From Pyrocephalus nanus (lineage: Eukaryota > Chordata > Aves > Passeriformes > Tyrannidae), in contig CM076260.1 of NCBI GenBank assembly GCA_038380795.1, positions 82,125,843-82,189,842 of the forward strand: DNA of 64,000 nt. Direction: 5' to 3'. Shown one piece after another: positions 1 through 12,668 of this stretch; the first letter of the stretch is position 1; each line of letters opens with the position of its first letter. The translations under genes and the position numbers were made by a program. Below the pieces are notes generated by a model. It had not been told where the DNA came from. It was given only the letters and a program-made list of their open reading frames with translations, and did no database searches.

Positions 1-3000
1 AGAAAAAAAATAATCCTCTTTTCTTGGTGTTTTGTGTTTGGGGTTATTTTTTCAAAGAGGAAGTTGAGCTATTGTGCAGCATAAATGAAAGAACATTTAC
101 GGTTCACCTTCCCTCTCTTTCAATAACAAGGTTCAGTTTCTGCGGAGAAAACTCCAGTTTCCCACTGAAGACTCTGATTAACATAGGAGCTTTAGCTTGA
201 ACTAAAAAATTATTAGTTTATTGTTTAAAATGCATGTCTAGTCATTTGGCAGAAATGGATTTATCAAAATGAAGCTAATTATTTCCTTAGAAAAAATGTA
301 CTTTTTTGCTAATGAGAAGACCTACAGCTGCAATCTAAGGTCTGTTGAGAAGAAACTTTGTTTTTTTAAAAAAATTGAAAACTTTGAAGTCATCAGATAA
401 ATAAACACATACCTGCAAACTGTAAAATTCATGCCCACACTCAGAACCAAACAGATGGCCGTCTTCCCCCTATTTCAAGGAAGGTTAGAGCTATGACTAA
501 GAAAGGAAAGGTAAAATATGTATCTCCAGGTCCAACTGTATCTTTGTTGCAGATTTCCTCTGTAAGAAAGCTTAAGCCATTCAGTGCGGAATCCTGAACC
601 AAGATCTATGGTGTAACTTAAAGTTTACAACCCAACAGGTAGAAAGAGGTAACATTAAACAACCCTTCTGCATCCCTACTCCAAACTCTTACAGATATTT
701 GCCAATACTGTGATTCCTTTTTTTGTGGCTGTAAAAAACAGGACACACAGGAATTGACAAGGCATGGCACATTGTGTCTGTGCATCTGGATTTGCATGGG
801 AACCTCTCTCAGAGTCCTTACAGATCTCTTTCATGACACCTCTGCCTGGGAATCTCTCTTGGTCTGACTTGGAGTTATTTAGTCTCGTTATGATGATCTG
901 ACTTTCTTTTTTGAGATGTGAAAATACTGCGATGGAGCTGTGATTGAACTTTATGTGGTGGAGGTGGGCTTAATCTCGCTGTGCTTGAACCACCTTTACA
1001 AGGAGAAGAGTGGACTGGAACATTTTTAGGGCACCCAGACAGTTCACTGGTCAGGCTGTGTTAAGTAATCTTTTTTAGACCTTCCAGTTTTAAACAGCAT
1101 TCATTTGTAAAGTTAATTATTAAGCTTGACAAAACAAAAGCCAATGATGAAAAGCTAAGTTATGAAAACAGAGTGGCTGTTTTTTAAGAAGAATATTGTG
1201 CAGAAATAACAGGAAGCTTCTGTGCATAAAAAAAGATGTGAATGTGTGTGTGGACAGCCAGCACAAAAGTCATTATAAAAGTGTTTCAATTGCTTGCTTT
1301 TTGGAGTGTATAAAATATGATAGGTTTGTAGTCTGACCAGAAGGGGCCTCACATCTAGAACATGACAAGTAAGGACTTGGTGCCAAGAAGGTAAAGCCCG
1401 TGCTTTCTGTCATGACCCTTCAAAGTCAGTGCCTTTTGCTTCCCTCACTGCACTCAGGCTCCTCTGCAAGTAGGTGGGGTGACAATTTGGGCTGCTGCCC
1501 ACGAGGACGTGGGCCTTTCCTTGGCATGGCCCGTGTGTTTTCCTTTACTTTGTTTGTTTTACTGAGTCCAGAGGATGGCCTTAATTGGCTTTCTGTCATT
1601 GTCTGGTTCATTACACATTTGCTCCTATTGATCAGTCAGCTTTTGCTGTCAGGTATGCTTAGGGAAATTTTATTTTCCCAAGTTAGCCTGTCATTTCTGT
1701 TTATGAAGAAATTTCCTCAGCTCACCTCACTTAATCCACCTAACTATTTTGTTTTCCTCTAACTTGGGTCTCCTTCTGTGCCCTCAGGTAACATTTTTTA
1801 ACATTAAGGTTCACTATTCTTGGCTGCCTCATTTAGAGGGAGTGAGGAAAAGACAGACCAATAGTACTTCTCTCAAATCAGCCTAGTCTTTGAAAACTCT
1901 CTGCAACAAAAGGTGTATCTCCAGCCACCAGGACCATCTTTCTGCACACCTGCTGCATAGAACAGATAGGTGTGATCCTGTTCTCCTCCTCTGTACGGAA
2001 GAAGCAACACTTTTCTTCCCCATGCCAAACTTTTTTTTTTTTTTTCTTGAAGGTCTGATAGAGCTCTTCTCTCAGGAATGAGGTGGCATGGCAGCTCTGT
2101 ATCCAAATGCTGCCACTGCTGAATGCTGCATACAAACATGGTTTTCCACGCTTGGCTTTTGGAATTTGCTTTCGCTTCTTGTTTATCCCTTCCCTGCTCT
2201 ACAACTCTCTCTTATTCCTGATCCGGACAGGGGGAGGACAGTCTCTAGCACATTCATTTTTTAGAACGTTTGCAAATGTTCTTACATGTAGAAATAGAAA
2301 AAAATATTAATTCTTTTCAGGTAAACACCACAGTTTTTTCTAAATCTTATAAATCAATTGACAGAAAGTTTTTCTTGTATCTCTTAATCATGTGGTGAAA
2401 GCAACAAAAGATAGAGGCTTCAGGAAACCTCTAAATATAGGGGAAGGATTACAATCTATCTGATCCCCATATATCCGTTGCAGTCATGTCTGAAACCAAG
2501 AATGGGCTGTGAAGTGCATTAGGATTTCAAATCCTTCATAATCCTTGTACTTCAGTTTAAACTTTTTTCCACTAGTTAAATCTTCTAGATTTTTAATTTA
2601 ATTTTATTTTTATAGTAACGTTTGGTTATTTTAATGTTAATTTTATAAATACTGAAGAATTTTGCTGTGAGCATCAAGAAAATTGACAGCTCTTATCATG
2701 TGCTCACTCTGTTGGTATAGGTTCCTTGGAAAAAAACATTATTTATTTCTGACTGTTTCTTACATCTGAGATGTGTTTCGGCTGAGCACAATGTAGTTGT
2801 CTCCAGGTCATGGTACCATCACAGACATACCCACTGTCACTGACGTGCTAACTGACGCTATTACGGCAGATGCCCTCACCTCACTGTCAGCCTAGGTATA
2901 TTCCCAGTCCATATGGCTAGCCAGATGGTGCCAGAGCATCCCCAGCAGATCTGAATATGCACAGAAACAGCCTCAGGAGGAACCATAAAAAAGAGTTCTG

Positions 3001-6000
3001 CTTTGAGGTATTAGTGAGTACCACATTAGCCTGTCTGACAGGATCCACCCCCAGTGTCTCTGTCCCTGCAGCCTGCCCTCACTATCCCAAGGGCCAGCCT
3101 GGATGGACCTGCCTTCACCCTCTCCTGCTGAAGCTGCTTTGTGTTGTGCAGAATAACAAAAGCACATATAATAAGGGGAGCAGAAGAGAGAGAGAAATTA
3201 CTGCCTCCCCCTGTGGCTGGGTTTACTACAAAGCAGTGAGGAAACACAATGTTTCTGTATTCTTGTCTGACATACCCCAGACAGAAACAACCGGGCAACG
3301 TGATGAGCAGCAGTAAGCCCCACACTGCACGTGGGTGTTGTCCTGCTCCATTATCCATAATACACTTGTGCACGGTTGCCTGAAAGCAGCAGCTATGTGG
3401 TGTATGTACATCCTGAAAGGGCACTTCCTGGTATGGCCAGGAAGTCAAAAATTTTCCAGAAGCATCGTGCTTTGTTGCATGCATTGCATGTGCATGCACT
3501 AAGGAGTACATGGCCCACAGAAATGTATGGGATTTCTTGCACTTTTGCAGATGTTCCAAATTGTGGTGGTGTAGCTGGTCAATTTGCCAGCTGAAATCCC
3601 AGATAAATGGGGATTCCTAATAAAAGCTAGATTAGATGTGCAATATCCCTGCTTTAACAATGCTGCCCCTCTCTCCAATGGGTGTCCGACCACTAATGTA
3701 GGGAGGCTCTTTTTTTCTCTGGCCCCAGTATTTTTTTACTTTAGGGATAGTAGGACATCTCCTTATGAGGAATATTTTTGGGGCTATGGAGATGTGGGTC
3801 TGGGCACTTTGAAGGAGAAAAGTAAGTCCAGCTCTCCCACACACTCCATGGAGGTAAAGCAAGAATGGGTCAGCAGTCCCTTTGTTTTTTACAGTGACAC
3901 TGCTTAATTTTTAAAAGGTCTTGCACAGTTAAGGGAAGGATATGGCTGTGAATACCAAGAAATCCCAATCTTTTGCACCAAGAAGTAAGACTTTAAAAAC
4001 CAAAAGGGAGGTGAGATATGCCCCTCATCCTGTTCTCTTGGCTACATCAGGAGCCTCGTTTGCTCACCAGCTTCTGCCACCTCCAATCTAAGAGCCAAAC
4101 TCAGACCCACAACCCTCCTTTCACCAGGCAAATGACCAAAGCCTGCAAAGCTGAGCACAGCAGCCCTTACTCTCTTTTGTAGATTCAGCTTCCAGTAAAT
4201 GCCTCTTGCTAGCACCTAAAAACTGCCTTCCCAGTACTAAGGAGACTACTGAGGAAAATGGCAGACAGTGTCACTACTGCCCAGCATCTCTAGGCATTTT
4301 TTGTCAAACTTCTTCCATCTTAAGCACCTATTCACATTGCTCCATCATCCGCTCATGTTTTCCTTCACCAAATCATCCAGCTTTCAACCCACTCCATATA
4401 TAACAAGCACCCTTCGAGTGTTTGATGTCTCACCCAAACCTCTGCCTCTCACTCTCCATATTAGCCAGCTCTGTGAGTACCCTACTCACCACAAAGCTCT
4501 TGCTCACAAACTCCACACAAATCCACAAGCTGTTCATCTAGAAAAGTAAGTCCACTGAGGTGGATAAAGGTTTGCTCCTGCTCATACTCCCTCCCAGCTT
4601 GCTGGGATGTAATGATGGTTGCCATGACTGTCCTTGCCCACATCTGAGAGTAGCTGAATGTTCTTTCATGTTTTTCCTCCTCTCTCTTCCTGGATGGGGA
4701 CCAGTCTGTGCAGACGCACTTTGAGTTCACCTCTACTTTCACTTGTGTTCTGGCTCCACTGCACTGCAGGAGCACCTTCATCCTCAGCACAGTTTTCTGC
4801 AGCAGGATAACTTTGGCAGAGGTTTTCTACCCAAGGATTGATCAAATTCAATCTTGCTTGGTGTAAAAAATCTTTCAGTATCACTGTATATCCCAGTGTC
4901 CAAGCTGGTAGCTCTAGGATTGAGAGTGGGCCAGAAAAAAAACAGGGTTTGTTCTCAAATCATAATAGACCAGGAGTGTCTATTTAGTTGAAAAATTTCC
5001 AGCTATCTACCTATAAGGTATTAAAATAAATCAAACCAAATGTAAAAGGGAGTGAAAAATAGTTATATACTATCCTGGCAGAGTATTGGGGTGTGATATT
5101 GCTGGGATTTTACTTCTACAGAGCTTATCATTCCTGACATTTCACTTAGATGAAAATAACCGAAAGACAAATCATGGAACTGGCACTAAGAGCATTAACA
5201 GATAAAACAGGTGTTAAAAGTGCTGGAGAAAAGCTGTGTACCATTATTTCCCTATTCAGCTAACCTCAGCATGCTGATTCACTATGAAAGGTAGGATGTG
5301 GAGACTGATCTATAATGCAAATTCAAAAAAAAGAGTGCCCTTTACTTTACCTGTGCTGTGCTACAAAGTCTTCCTCTCCTAGATATGTTTTTCTGAAACA
5401 AATTTATATCTCAATTATGAGCCCAAGAATGTATCTTCATTCTTGTCTCCTTGTGCAACTGAGATTTGGACACTGAAGGAAAAAAGCTGCAGAGATATTA
5501 GTCTTCCCTATATCTTTATTTCTGGTCTGCCTTGATATAGTCTGAAGAGTGTGCAGCGTGCAGTCAAAGATGTAAAAGCAACTCATGTAGACATCTGTGA
5601 GCTAATGAGAAAAATACTTCATCTGCAGGGAAGGGGGGAAAAACTGCCTTAGCACAAACAGAACCATTAGCAACATAGAGGATCATTTCAGTGTAACTAA
5701 TGTGACTGCAGGGAAGTTCCTCCAGTTTTCATTATCCATGAGTTCTCTCTCATTTTCCTCTAACTTATTATTTCTACAGTCAATTGCGACAAATTAGGGA
5801 AGTTATATTTTCAGTACTTGAAAAATTATGAATGCCCAAACTTCTCTGTTTCCTTGTTTAACAAATCTGATGTAGCCCCTCCCGTGACACCCAAGCACTG
5901 TGTCAGACCATACACTGCTGCCTGGAAAGGGCATTGGTTGCCTGATTGTGCTCCTACAGAAGCAGGAATTTACAAAGCCTTAGCTTTGATTCCTGAACTT

Positions 6001-7308
6001 GCTTTTCCTCTCAAACGGCTTTGAAATGTCCTTTTCTTTGTTCCTTATGTGGAAAATAGTAGCCTTCCTCATTCTTCTGTGCTGATGTGTGTTTCTAAGA
6101 GATTAAATGTCTTCTCTCCAAAAGAGCTTTCCATCCCTCCCTTGTCTTTCAAGATCTTTCGCTGAACAATTTGTGTTCTTCTGGCCTGTGTGCCACATGA
6201 TCTCACTGACCTTTAAGCAAAATTTAATTTGAAACTTAAATATCATCCTGATAATACCTGTAAATATCTTAAATAGTCCTACCTCATTCTATTTCACAAA
6301 TATGTATTCCTTTAAGTCAATACATTGCTAGTGTATAGGAAAAGTCAGATCCTGAGCCAGATCCTGTGCTGGCTGAATCAATGACAAGATGTCTGTAGCT
6401 TGTAATGAGCTGTATATGACATGACATTCAGAATTTCCACACCATTGTCCTGGCAGAAGGGATACATTGCACCTGGTGGGTTTCCAGGTAGCTTTAAGGC
6501 CAAGAATAACCTATATATTACAGAGTCTTCCAGGTTCTCCCTGGTCTATCGTGACTCGTTGGCAGTGCCCGTGACTCTCCTGTTAAAAGCTGTCTGTTTC
6601 TGTGGTTATTTTAGTACAGAATCCATAGGAGACGAGTACCAAGCTAAGAGGATATCTGTTAGTATCCATGCAGCTTTTTCAGGCTTTCAGAGGCATAGGA
6701 TATTCCTGTCTTGGCCACTCATGGCTGAGCTGATACTGTCACTAACCTGCCCCTCCTTTTGTCTAGGGGCTTTATGAGCAGAAGAACAAGTTCACTGGTA
6801 GATATTCATCCAGCAAACAGAGATGGCTCTTGTATTAGAGGGTGGCTACGTAAACAGATTCCTTCTTGCTGGGAAAGAGCACAAACAATTGTACTTTGGA
6901 GAGCCCGGAGGGTCACTGGTAATCTCCCTCTCCTGGTGAAGTCTGTGAACAGAGGGACCTTTTGATTCCCTTGAGATGTGAAAGCCTCCAGAAACATTTA
7001 GTATGATATTCTGAAAAGACAAAGATGGCACTTTGAAAACAAAAGCATGACTTGAATCTAATGTTCATGGAACTCAGTTATCAGGGTAGGATCACCACAG
7101 GCCACAAAGACAAGCCTTGCCTTCTGTGGAAATGTAACGATGACAGGTGACTCCTATCTGGGTATTTTTTTGTTTATATTAGGGGTGATGCTAGCAATAA
7201 ACAAGCAGATTCTGAATTAACGTCACTGAAGTGGAGATGAGTTTTGGCTCAGGCCCACTGGAAAGAGTTTTACACAGTGTAGCACAGATGTTCCCAACGG
7301 GCACTGCT

Positions 7309-7412
7309 GGAGTTTCCTATCTAGTGCTTCTTAATTTCCCTCTACAGTAATTCACATTAAGACAATGGCAATTCAGCATCTAACCTGAAGATGGGAATCT
7401 TTCCATTGTATC
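7309..7412 (+). repeat. 104-bp dispersed duplicate, copy A
   Basis: This segment aligns without gaps to 10617-10720. I count 8 mismatches in 104 positions (about 92% identity). The last ~35 bases, from the shared ttcagcatctaacctgaaga onward, are identical. This copy has no flanking direct repeat, so it may be the source of the second copy, or both may belong to an unrecognised dispersed repeat family. Confidence 0.85.
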
Positions 7413-10400
7413 TGGATCATCTGCTGGTATGAGCTACATGTTCCCCATTTATTCTTCATAAAGGGAACAGGAGAGACATTAAAGCTGCTGTGATCCTACA
7501 GCCTCTACCCAGAGCTAGATAGCAGGAGTGTTCCCAAGCATTTGGAGGTGGGGTACTTGAAAACAAGATTATAATCTGATGAGGTTGTGTAAGGAAATTC
7601 TAAAAGCAATTTCTATCCATTCATTAAATGATATGCTCTTGGTGGGGTTGTTGCATTCGTAACCATGCTCGTTGATAGGGGCATGTACTACTATGAGTAC
7701 AAATTGTAAACTGAGAGACTACAACTCTAATAGCTAAAAGTCAGCCTAAAGTAAGAATATACGTTGAGCTTCATTTGATTATCCTTGTATACAAAACTAA
7801 CTACAAGAAAACAAATAAATTTTTTTCTGAGTTCTCCAGTATTACTAAAGCCAAAACCTGACCTGCATATATTAATAGTGTCACTAAATGTACTTTAACC
7901 ATATATTATAATTAGTATAATTACACATCTGTACACATAATAATATAGCCTAGATACTGCATTCATATTTTTCCTATCTTTAGTACATATGCCATCAACA
8001 GAAAGATTTAATCACTTGGTGAGTGTAAAATACTGTCTGGTGCTGTCACTTAATGGTTTAAACTATCTAATCCTGTAGCAAATCAGTTCTCATTGTTCAC
8101 CTACCATGGCTTGGGTTAATGCCATCACCTCTAAGAATAGCTACCCTTGAAGCCTACTGAGACATTTTAAAAGGCAGAATGCAACCATAGCAGAGCCATG
8201 TCTCATGAGCAAAAGATGTTGTGGAAACTGTAGTAAATTATGAGTCTCTTTCACCTCCTGTATTGTAGGAAATCTTAAACAAACTATTTGAGTACTTTAG
8301 AACACTATGCATTGCAAGTTTGAAGTGGTCTTTTGTAAAGACTAATTTTGGTTACAGACCTCAGTAGTTCTTCCATGTGACAAAATAGTTCTGTAGTCTA
8401 GTTGACGCATTATTGTATATTGGAGGGATGGGAGAATTATGCTGTCACCAGACTCAGGTGGGATATTTTTGCATTTACTGCAAACTAAGAAATTGTTAAA
8501 TTTTAAATCCTTTAATTTTTTTAATTTAAAAGCATCTAATCAAAAGTATCTACAATTACTCTTACAAGTATATTTCTTGAAAACTGATTTAGGTGCTTTT
8601 TTGTCTCTTGGCATTGAAAGGAGATTTATTGCCATTATTTTTTACATTATTATCTCAATATAATCAGATCTGTATTAAAAAAGTATTTTGAGACAGCTTA
8701 TTGTGGTGACTTTAAATATATGCTGTGGACAAATAATCCCTGTTTAAAGTTTATCTTTTTCTTTACATATTCATTATCTCATTTTCAATGGAGGAAAAAG
8801 ATAGGACATGTGGTTCTGGTGGGAAACAAATGGACCTGGGGAAATTGCAACAGATTCACCAGCTGGCCAGAGGAGGGAGTGATGCAGCCTTCCTGGCTGG
8901 TGAGATCAATGTTTCAGCCTAAATTGAAATGAAATCTCTATTTGGGGAGTCTGCTTTTGTGCTATTAAACCTTGATTAATCCAATAATAAGAACAATAAA
9001 AACATATATTTTACTCTGTCTGCTTTATATGAAGGCAGCTCTTATGACTCAGTAGGGATTTATAAGTATTAAAAGTAGTATGAGTGGGGCACACCCAAGC
9101 TCACAGCCAAAACTTTGATAGTGCACTGGGGGTTCCTGGCTCTCCCTGTGTTGCAGTCAATGAATTTGCATGCAGTAGGAGCTTTATGTATTGTGGGTTG
9201 TAAATAGTACACCAAGAGCATTAGAGAGATTTAAAGTCAGGCACAAGTACAAAGCAGAAAAAAACTACAGTTTTTTCTCCAGTTGTGTCATAGCTTCCAG
9301 GCAGCATAAAGATAATGAGCAAGTTCCATGAGTATCTATACAGCCAAGGGAGTAATACTGGCGTAGCACTGAGAGAAAAGCTTTTAAAACTGCTAATCTA
9401 ATCCTGTTTCTTAATGGGTAAAAAGGAAAGCTGGTGAACCAAAATTACCATGCAATTAACTTTGTGTTTATGTCAGAATTCATTATTGCCTATTAACATT
9501 GCTGCTATTTGATCATAATTAATAACAGAAAGGACAAAATTGCATTACACAAAAAATGGAGGAAATATTACAACTGTGGAAGGAAGAAACTTCCTGTGGG
9601 GCAGGATAAATGAAAGGGAAAAGCAGAACTGTGTAAGGGGAAGAGCATCCATCTTCCAAAGTAATTAAATGTTATCTACTATTCTAGCATTTCCTTGACT
9701 GTCATTCCATTAATCTTTAAAGATGCAGGAAACTGAAATTATCACACATTCTTGTAATCTGCAGATATTAATCTCTGTCTACAGAAATTGGTACTATATT
9801 AAAAGAGTTTTTCTGTTGTTAACTACTTTGTGTTCCAAGCAGCTGCCTTGCTACCTACAATCAGTGTTGTCTATTCAGCAGCAGAAAAAGTAGCAGAGAT
9901 CTTCCTTCCATATCCAGTAGATATGTGTTTGAAGCAAGTTGGTTACAGCTGGAGGAATATGCCTTGTTCTCTTCTGAAGACCTATGTCTAAGTGACACCA
10001 ATATAAAAGCATTTCGGAATCAACAGACTTGCTCAGAAATGGTGTATGCATAGCTGGGCTCAAGAGGTAACTTGTTGCCAACAGAATTTTGGCAGGGGAA
10101 AGAGTAGTTTGAGAATCCTTCTCCCAAAGCAGCCTGTTGGATGTTCTCTTGTGTTTTAATGTTCCAGGTGGTGTTGCCTCCGTATAGGCTGTTCTGCAGC
10201 TCAAGAGACACAATTTACCTCCTTGTTTCATTTCATCTGAGCTCTTGTTATCCCCGGAGCTCCCTCTTCCCCATGACATTTCAGCCTGTCACCTGTTCCT
10301 AAACCACCGAGCCTGTGGCCAGCATGGGGAGAGTGAGCACAGCTGGCCCCGGGAGACTGCTGCCACTTGGACACTTACTAACCATATGGCCCTCGTAACA

Positions 10401-10591
10401 TCTCTGGTGGTCGTCCCCACAGCATCAGAAGCAACAGTATTTTGATCTGATGAAATGCTCTTAAAAAATAATATGGAAATGAGACATGGCCCTGACAATG
10501 GCTCAGTCCTATAAATTAGGTTGATTTAGATAAAATTGCATTTTTTAGCAAGACATCACTCCAAAGAAAACATTTAGGCTTGTTCTTATGG

Positions 10592-10745
10592 TGACAGCTT
10601 TGCCTTAAATGGTAAAGGAGTTTCCTATATAGTGCTCCTTCATTTCTCTCTACAGTAACCCACATTAAGAGAATGGCAGTTCAGCATCTAACCTGAAGAT
10701 GGGAATCTTTCCATTGTATCCATTGACAGCTTTGTCTTAAATGGT
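10592..10745 (+). repeat. 104-bp duplicate copy B, bounded by 22-bp direct repeats
   Basis: The core at 10617-10720 matches 7309-7412 at about 92%. It is bracketed by a 22-base direct repeat at 10592-10613 and 10724-10745 that differs at one position (gccttaa versus gtcttaa). The arrangement looks like a templated insertion: a piece of nearby DNA pasted into a site whose sequence was duplicated. The flanking duplication is longer than usual for a DNA transposon or LTR element. No terminal inverted repeats or coding sequence are visible. Confidence 0.8.
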
Positions 10746-12568
10746 GTATTTTTAGACCCACCTTCCTCCCCTATAAGCGTGCTCAAGGGCTCTTTGAACT
10801 GATCACTTTATATAATTGTCTCTCTTTGGTCTGACATCAGGGAAGGAGGGTGGGAGAAAAATGGTCACATTTGCCAGTGATAAAGCATACACAGATATAT
10901 TTCAGGAATACTCCACCAGTTTCAGCATAGGGCTGTGATATATAGTAAGAAGCTTGTCCTGCTATTTTAGTATTCAATGTCATAGCTCTTTAGACCCAAT
11001 TTCAAAGTGTTTATTTGCATCATTGTTGAAATACTGCTTCCTTTCTAATCCAATAACTAATTCAATTGCTTAAGTTTATGCAGCCCTTGGCCATGCATCC
11101 ATGAAGCATTGTTAGAACAAATGGAGAAGTGACAGCTGTTTGCATCAATAAGCTTAATGAAATGCAGAGTACATTTACATATCCAGGTATTTCACCAACC
11201 TCCACAGCACACAACAGGCCAAATTCAGCCAAGTGCAGCTTCTAGCATGTAGCTGAGACCTCCAGGGAAGTCTCTTTTCTGGTTTAAACATGGTTGCATT
11301 TATACACCAAGCATGAGCTGATTGTAAGTGGGACACAGGTGGGTGTAGATTGTTGTAGGAGCAAGCATGGCATGCATCTAAAATGTGGTGGATCTGTGAA
11401 AGTTGGCATTAAGAAATATATAATATCAATAGAAGGTAGTAAGAAAAAACAGCAGTAAAACAAATGATGAAGCAGTCCTTTCCTAACCCTTCACCCAATT
11501 TAATTTATACAATCTGCCATGGTCTTAGCTTTAAGCCTGGATTAAAGCCCCAGATTCAGAGCTGGGATAAACTGAATTCCATGGGAGTTGTGCCCGTTCA
11601 CACAAAGACAGTTTGTTCTCATAAAATAATGTTGTGCATTTCCACCAATAACTTCAACACTTGAATGCCAAGTGACAGTCCAGAGACACCTGCTTAATAT
11701 TCGTGCTTCACTTAATGTAAAACTGGCACCTGCAAAGGCTCCTCTGCTCTGGACAGTTTATTATATCATTTCAAGCTTTCAAAAAAAAAAAAAAAAAAAA
11801 GGACTTGCCTCCAGCGTTTTGCCTGGATCATTTCCCAGTCATACAGTGCTCCCTAGCAGATGGCTACCTCCCTCTCTACTACAGTCAGCAGCAACTTCCT
11901 TCTTACACCCATAAATGAAGCTTGCAGGGTTGTGACCATCCTGTTGTGACCATCTCACTGAGACACTGACGTCAGCAGGAGCCTACAGAGCTGCCGGCTC
12001 TGCCTGCATCAGTCAGAGGTGATGAGGATCAGGGTTGAATATGTAGCTGGCAACCATGAGCCCCAAACACTGAGACTCAATCTATTGGAATGATTTAGGG
12101 TTTATTTTATTTTTTTAAAAAGCTTTTCTCTCTCACCCAGGCCCACTACCCCCTACAAATTCTTCCTTCTTTGGCGTAAATGTCATAGGATCAGTTTGCA
12201 TGTTTGTTCTGCATAAGTGGGGCAGCTGCATCCAGTGCGTTTTTGCCTATTCAGGGGTTTTCTTCTTTTCAGTTCAAAGCTTTTCTCCTTCATTTGGCAA
12301 GTAATTTATGGGAAGCATAGATTTAAGGGTGTGTTTGGTTGTTTATTGTATGTACATGACAGAGCACTTATATAATATTTGAACATTTACTTGCTCACTG
12401 ATCCTATAGAAGATAACTGCACCTGACATTTTGTATTTCCCTGCTAGTTGATTTTCTGGAAAAACTTTTGAGATCATTAGCATGAAAATGACAGAAGAAA
12501 TTCCTGCAGTTCTTTTCCCCTTAAGCTCTCTGCAGTAAAAGAACATCCTACACTGCTTTTTTTTTCAG

Positions 12569-12668
12569 GTTGATGGTTTCCTGACGCTTCTCTTTGGCCT
12601 GGCTAGCATTAATACTCTTACAGTGATCAGTGTGACTCGCTATATCAAAGGCTGCCATCCTGAGAGAG
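12569..12668 (+). CDS. OPN5L2: Opsin exon: TM3 and TRY motif
   Basis: The acceptor is a T-rich tract ending in cag at 12566-12568; the donor is GTAAGG at 12669. The 100-bp exon starts in phase 0 and leaves one base. It reads VDGFLTLLFGLASINTLTVI and then SVTRYIKGCHPER. It corresponds to the TM3 part of OPN5 just after the conserved TM3 cysteine, so the preceding exon should end near that Cys. The triplet at the helix foot is TRY rather than DRY. The following intron is 2059 bp. Confidence 0.93.

Larger units (their letters stand above)
1..12568. other. Non-coding stretch upstream of the first visible opsin exon
   Basis: I found no exon here that reads as opsin TM1-TM2, and no other recognisable protein. 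All open frames are short and lack family motifs. I checked many of the GTAAG/GTGAG donor-like sites on the + strand by eye for upstream opsin-like codons and none fitted. The stretch is best explained as a long opsin intron, possibly with 5' flank. It holds a duplicated 104-bp segment at 7309-7412 and 10617-10720, a 20-base A run at 11781-11800, and an alternating purine/pyrimidine patch near 3474-3496. A short or divergent exon could have been missed. Confidence 0.6.

Noticed and set aside
3026..3559. 177-residue open frame on the - strand
   Set aside because: No recognisable family, signal peptide or membrane pattern; it overlaps other accidental frames on both strands.
6421..6777. 118-residue + frame upstream of the opsin, tested as a missing N-terminal opsin exon
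   Set aside because: It lacks the GN of TM1, the NLAxxD of TM2 and the TM3 Cys, and has no suitable phase-0 donor.
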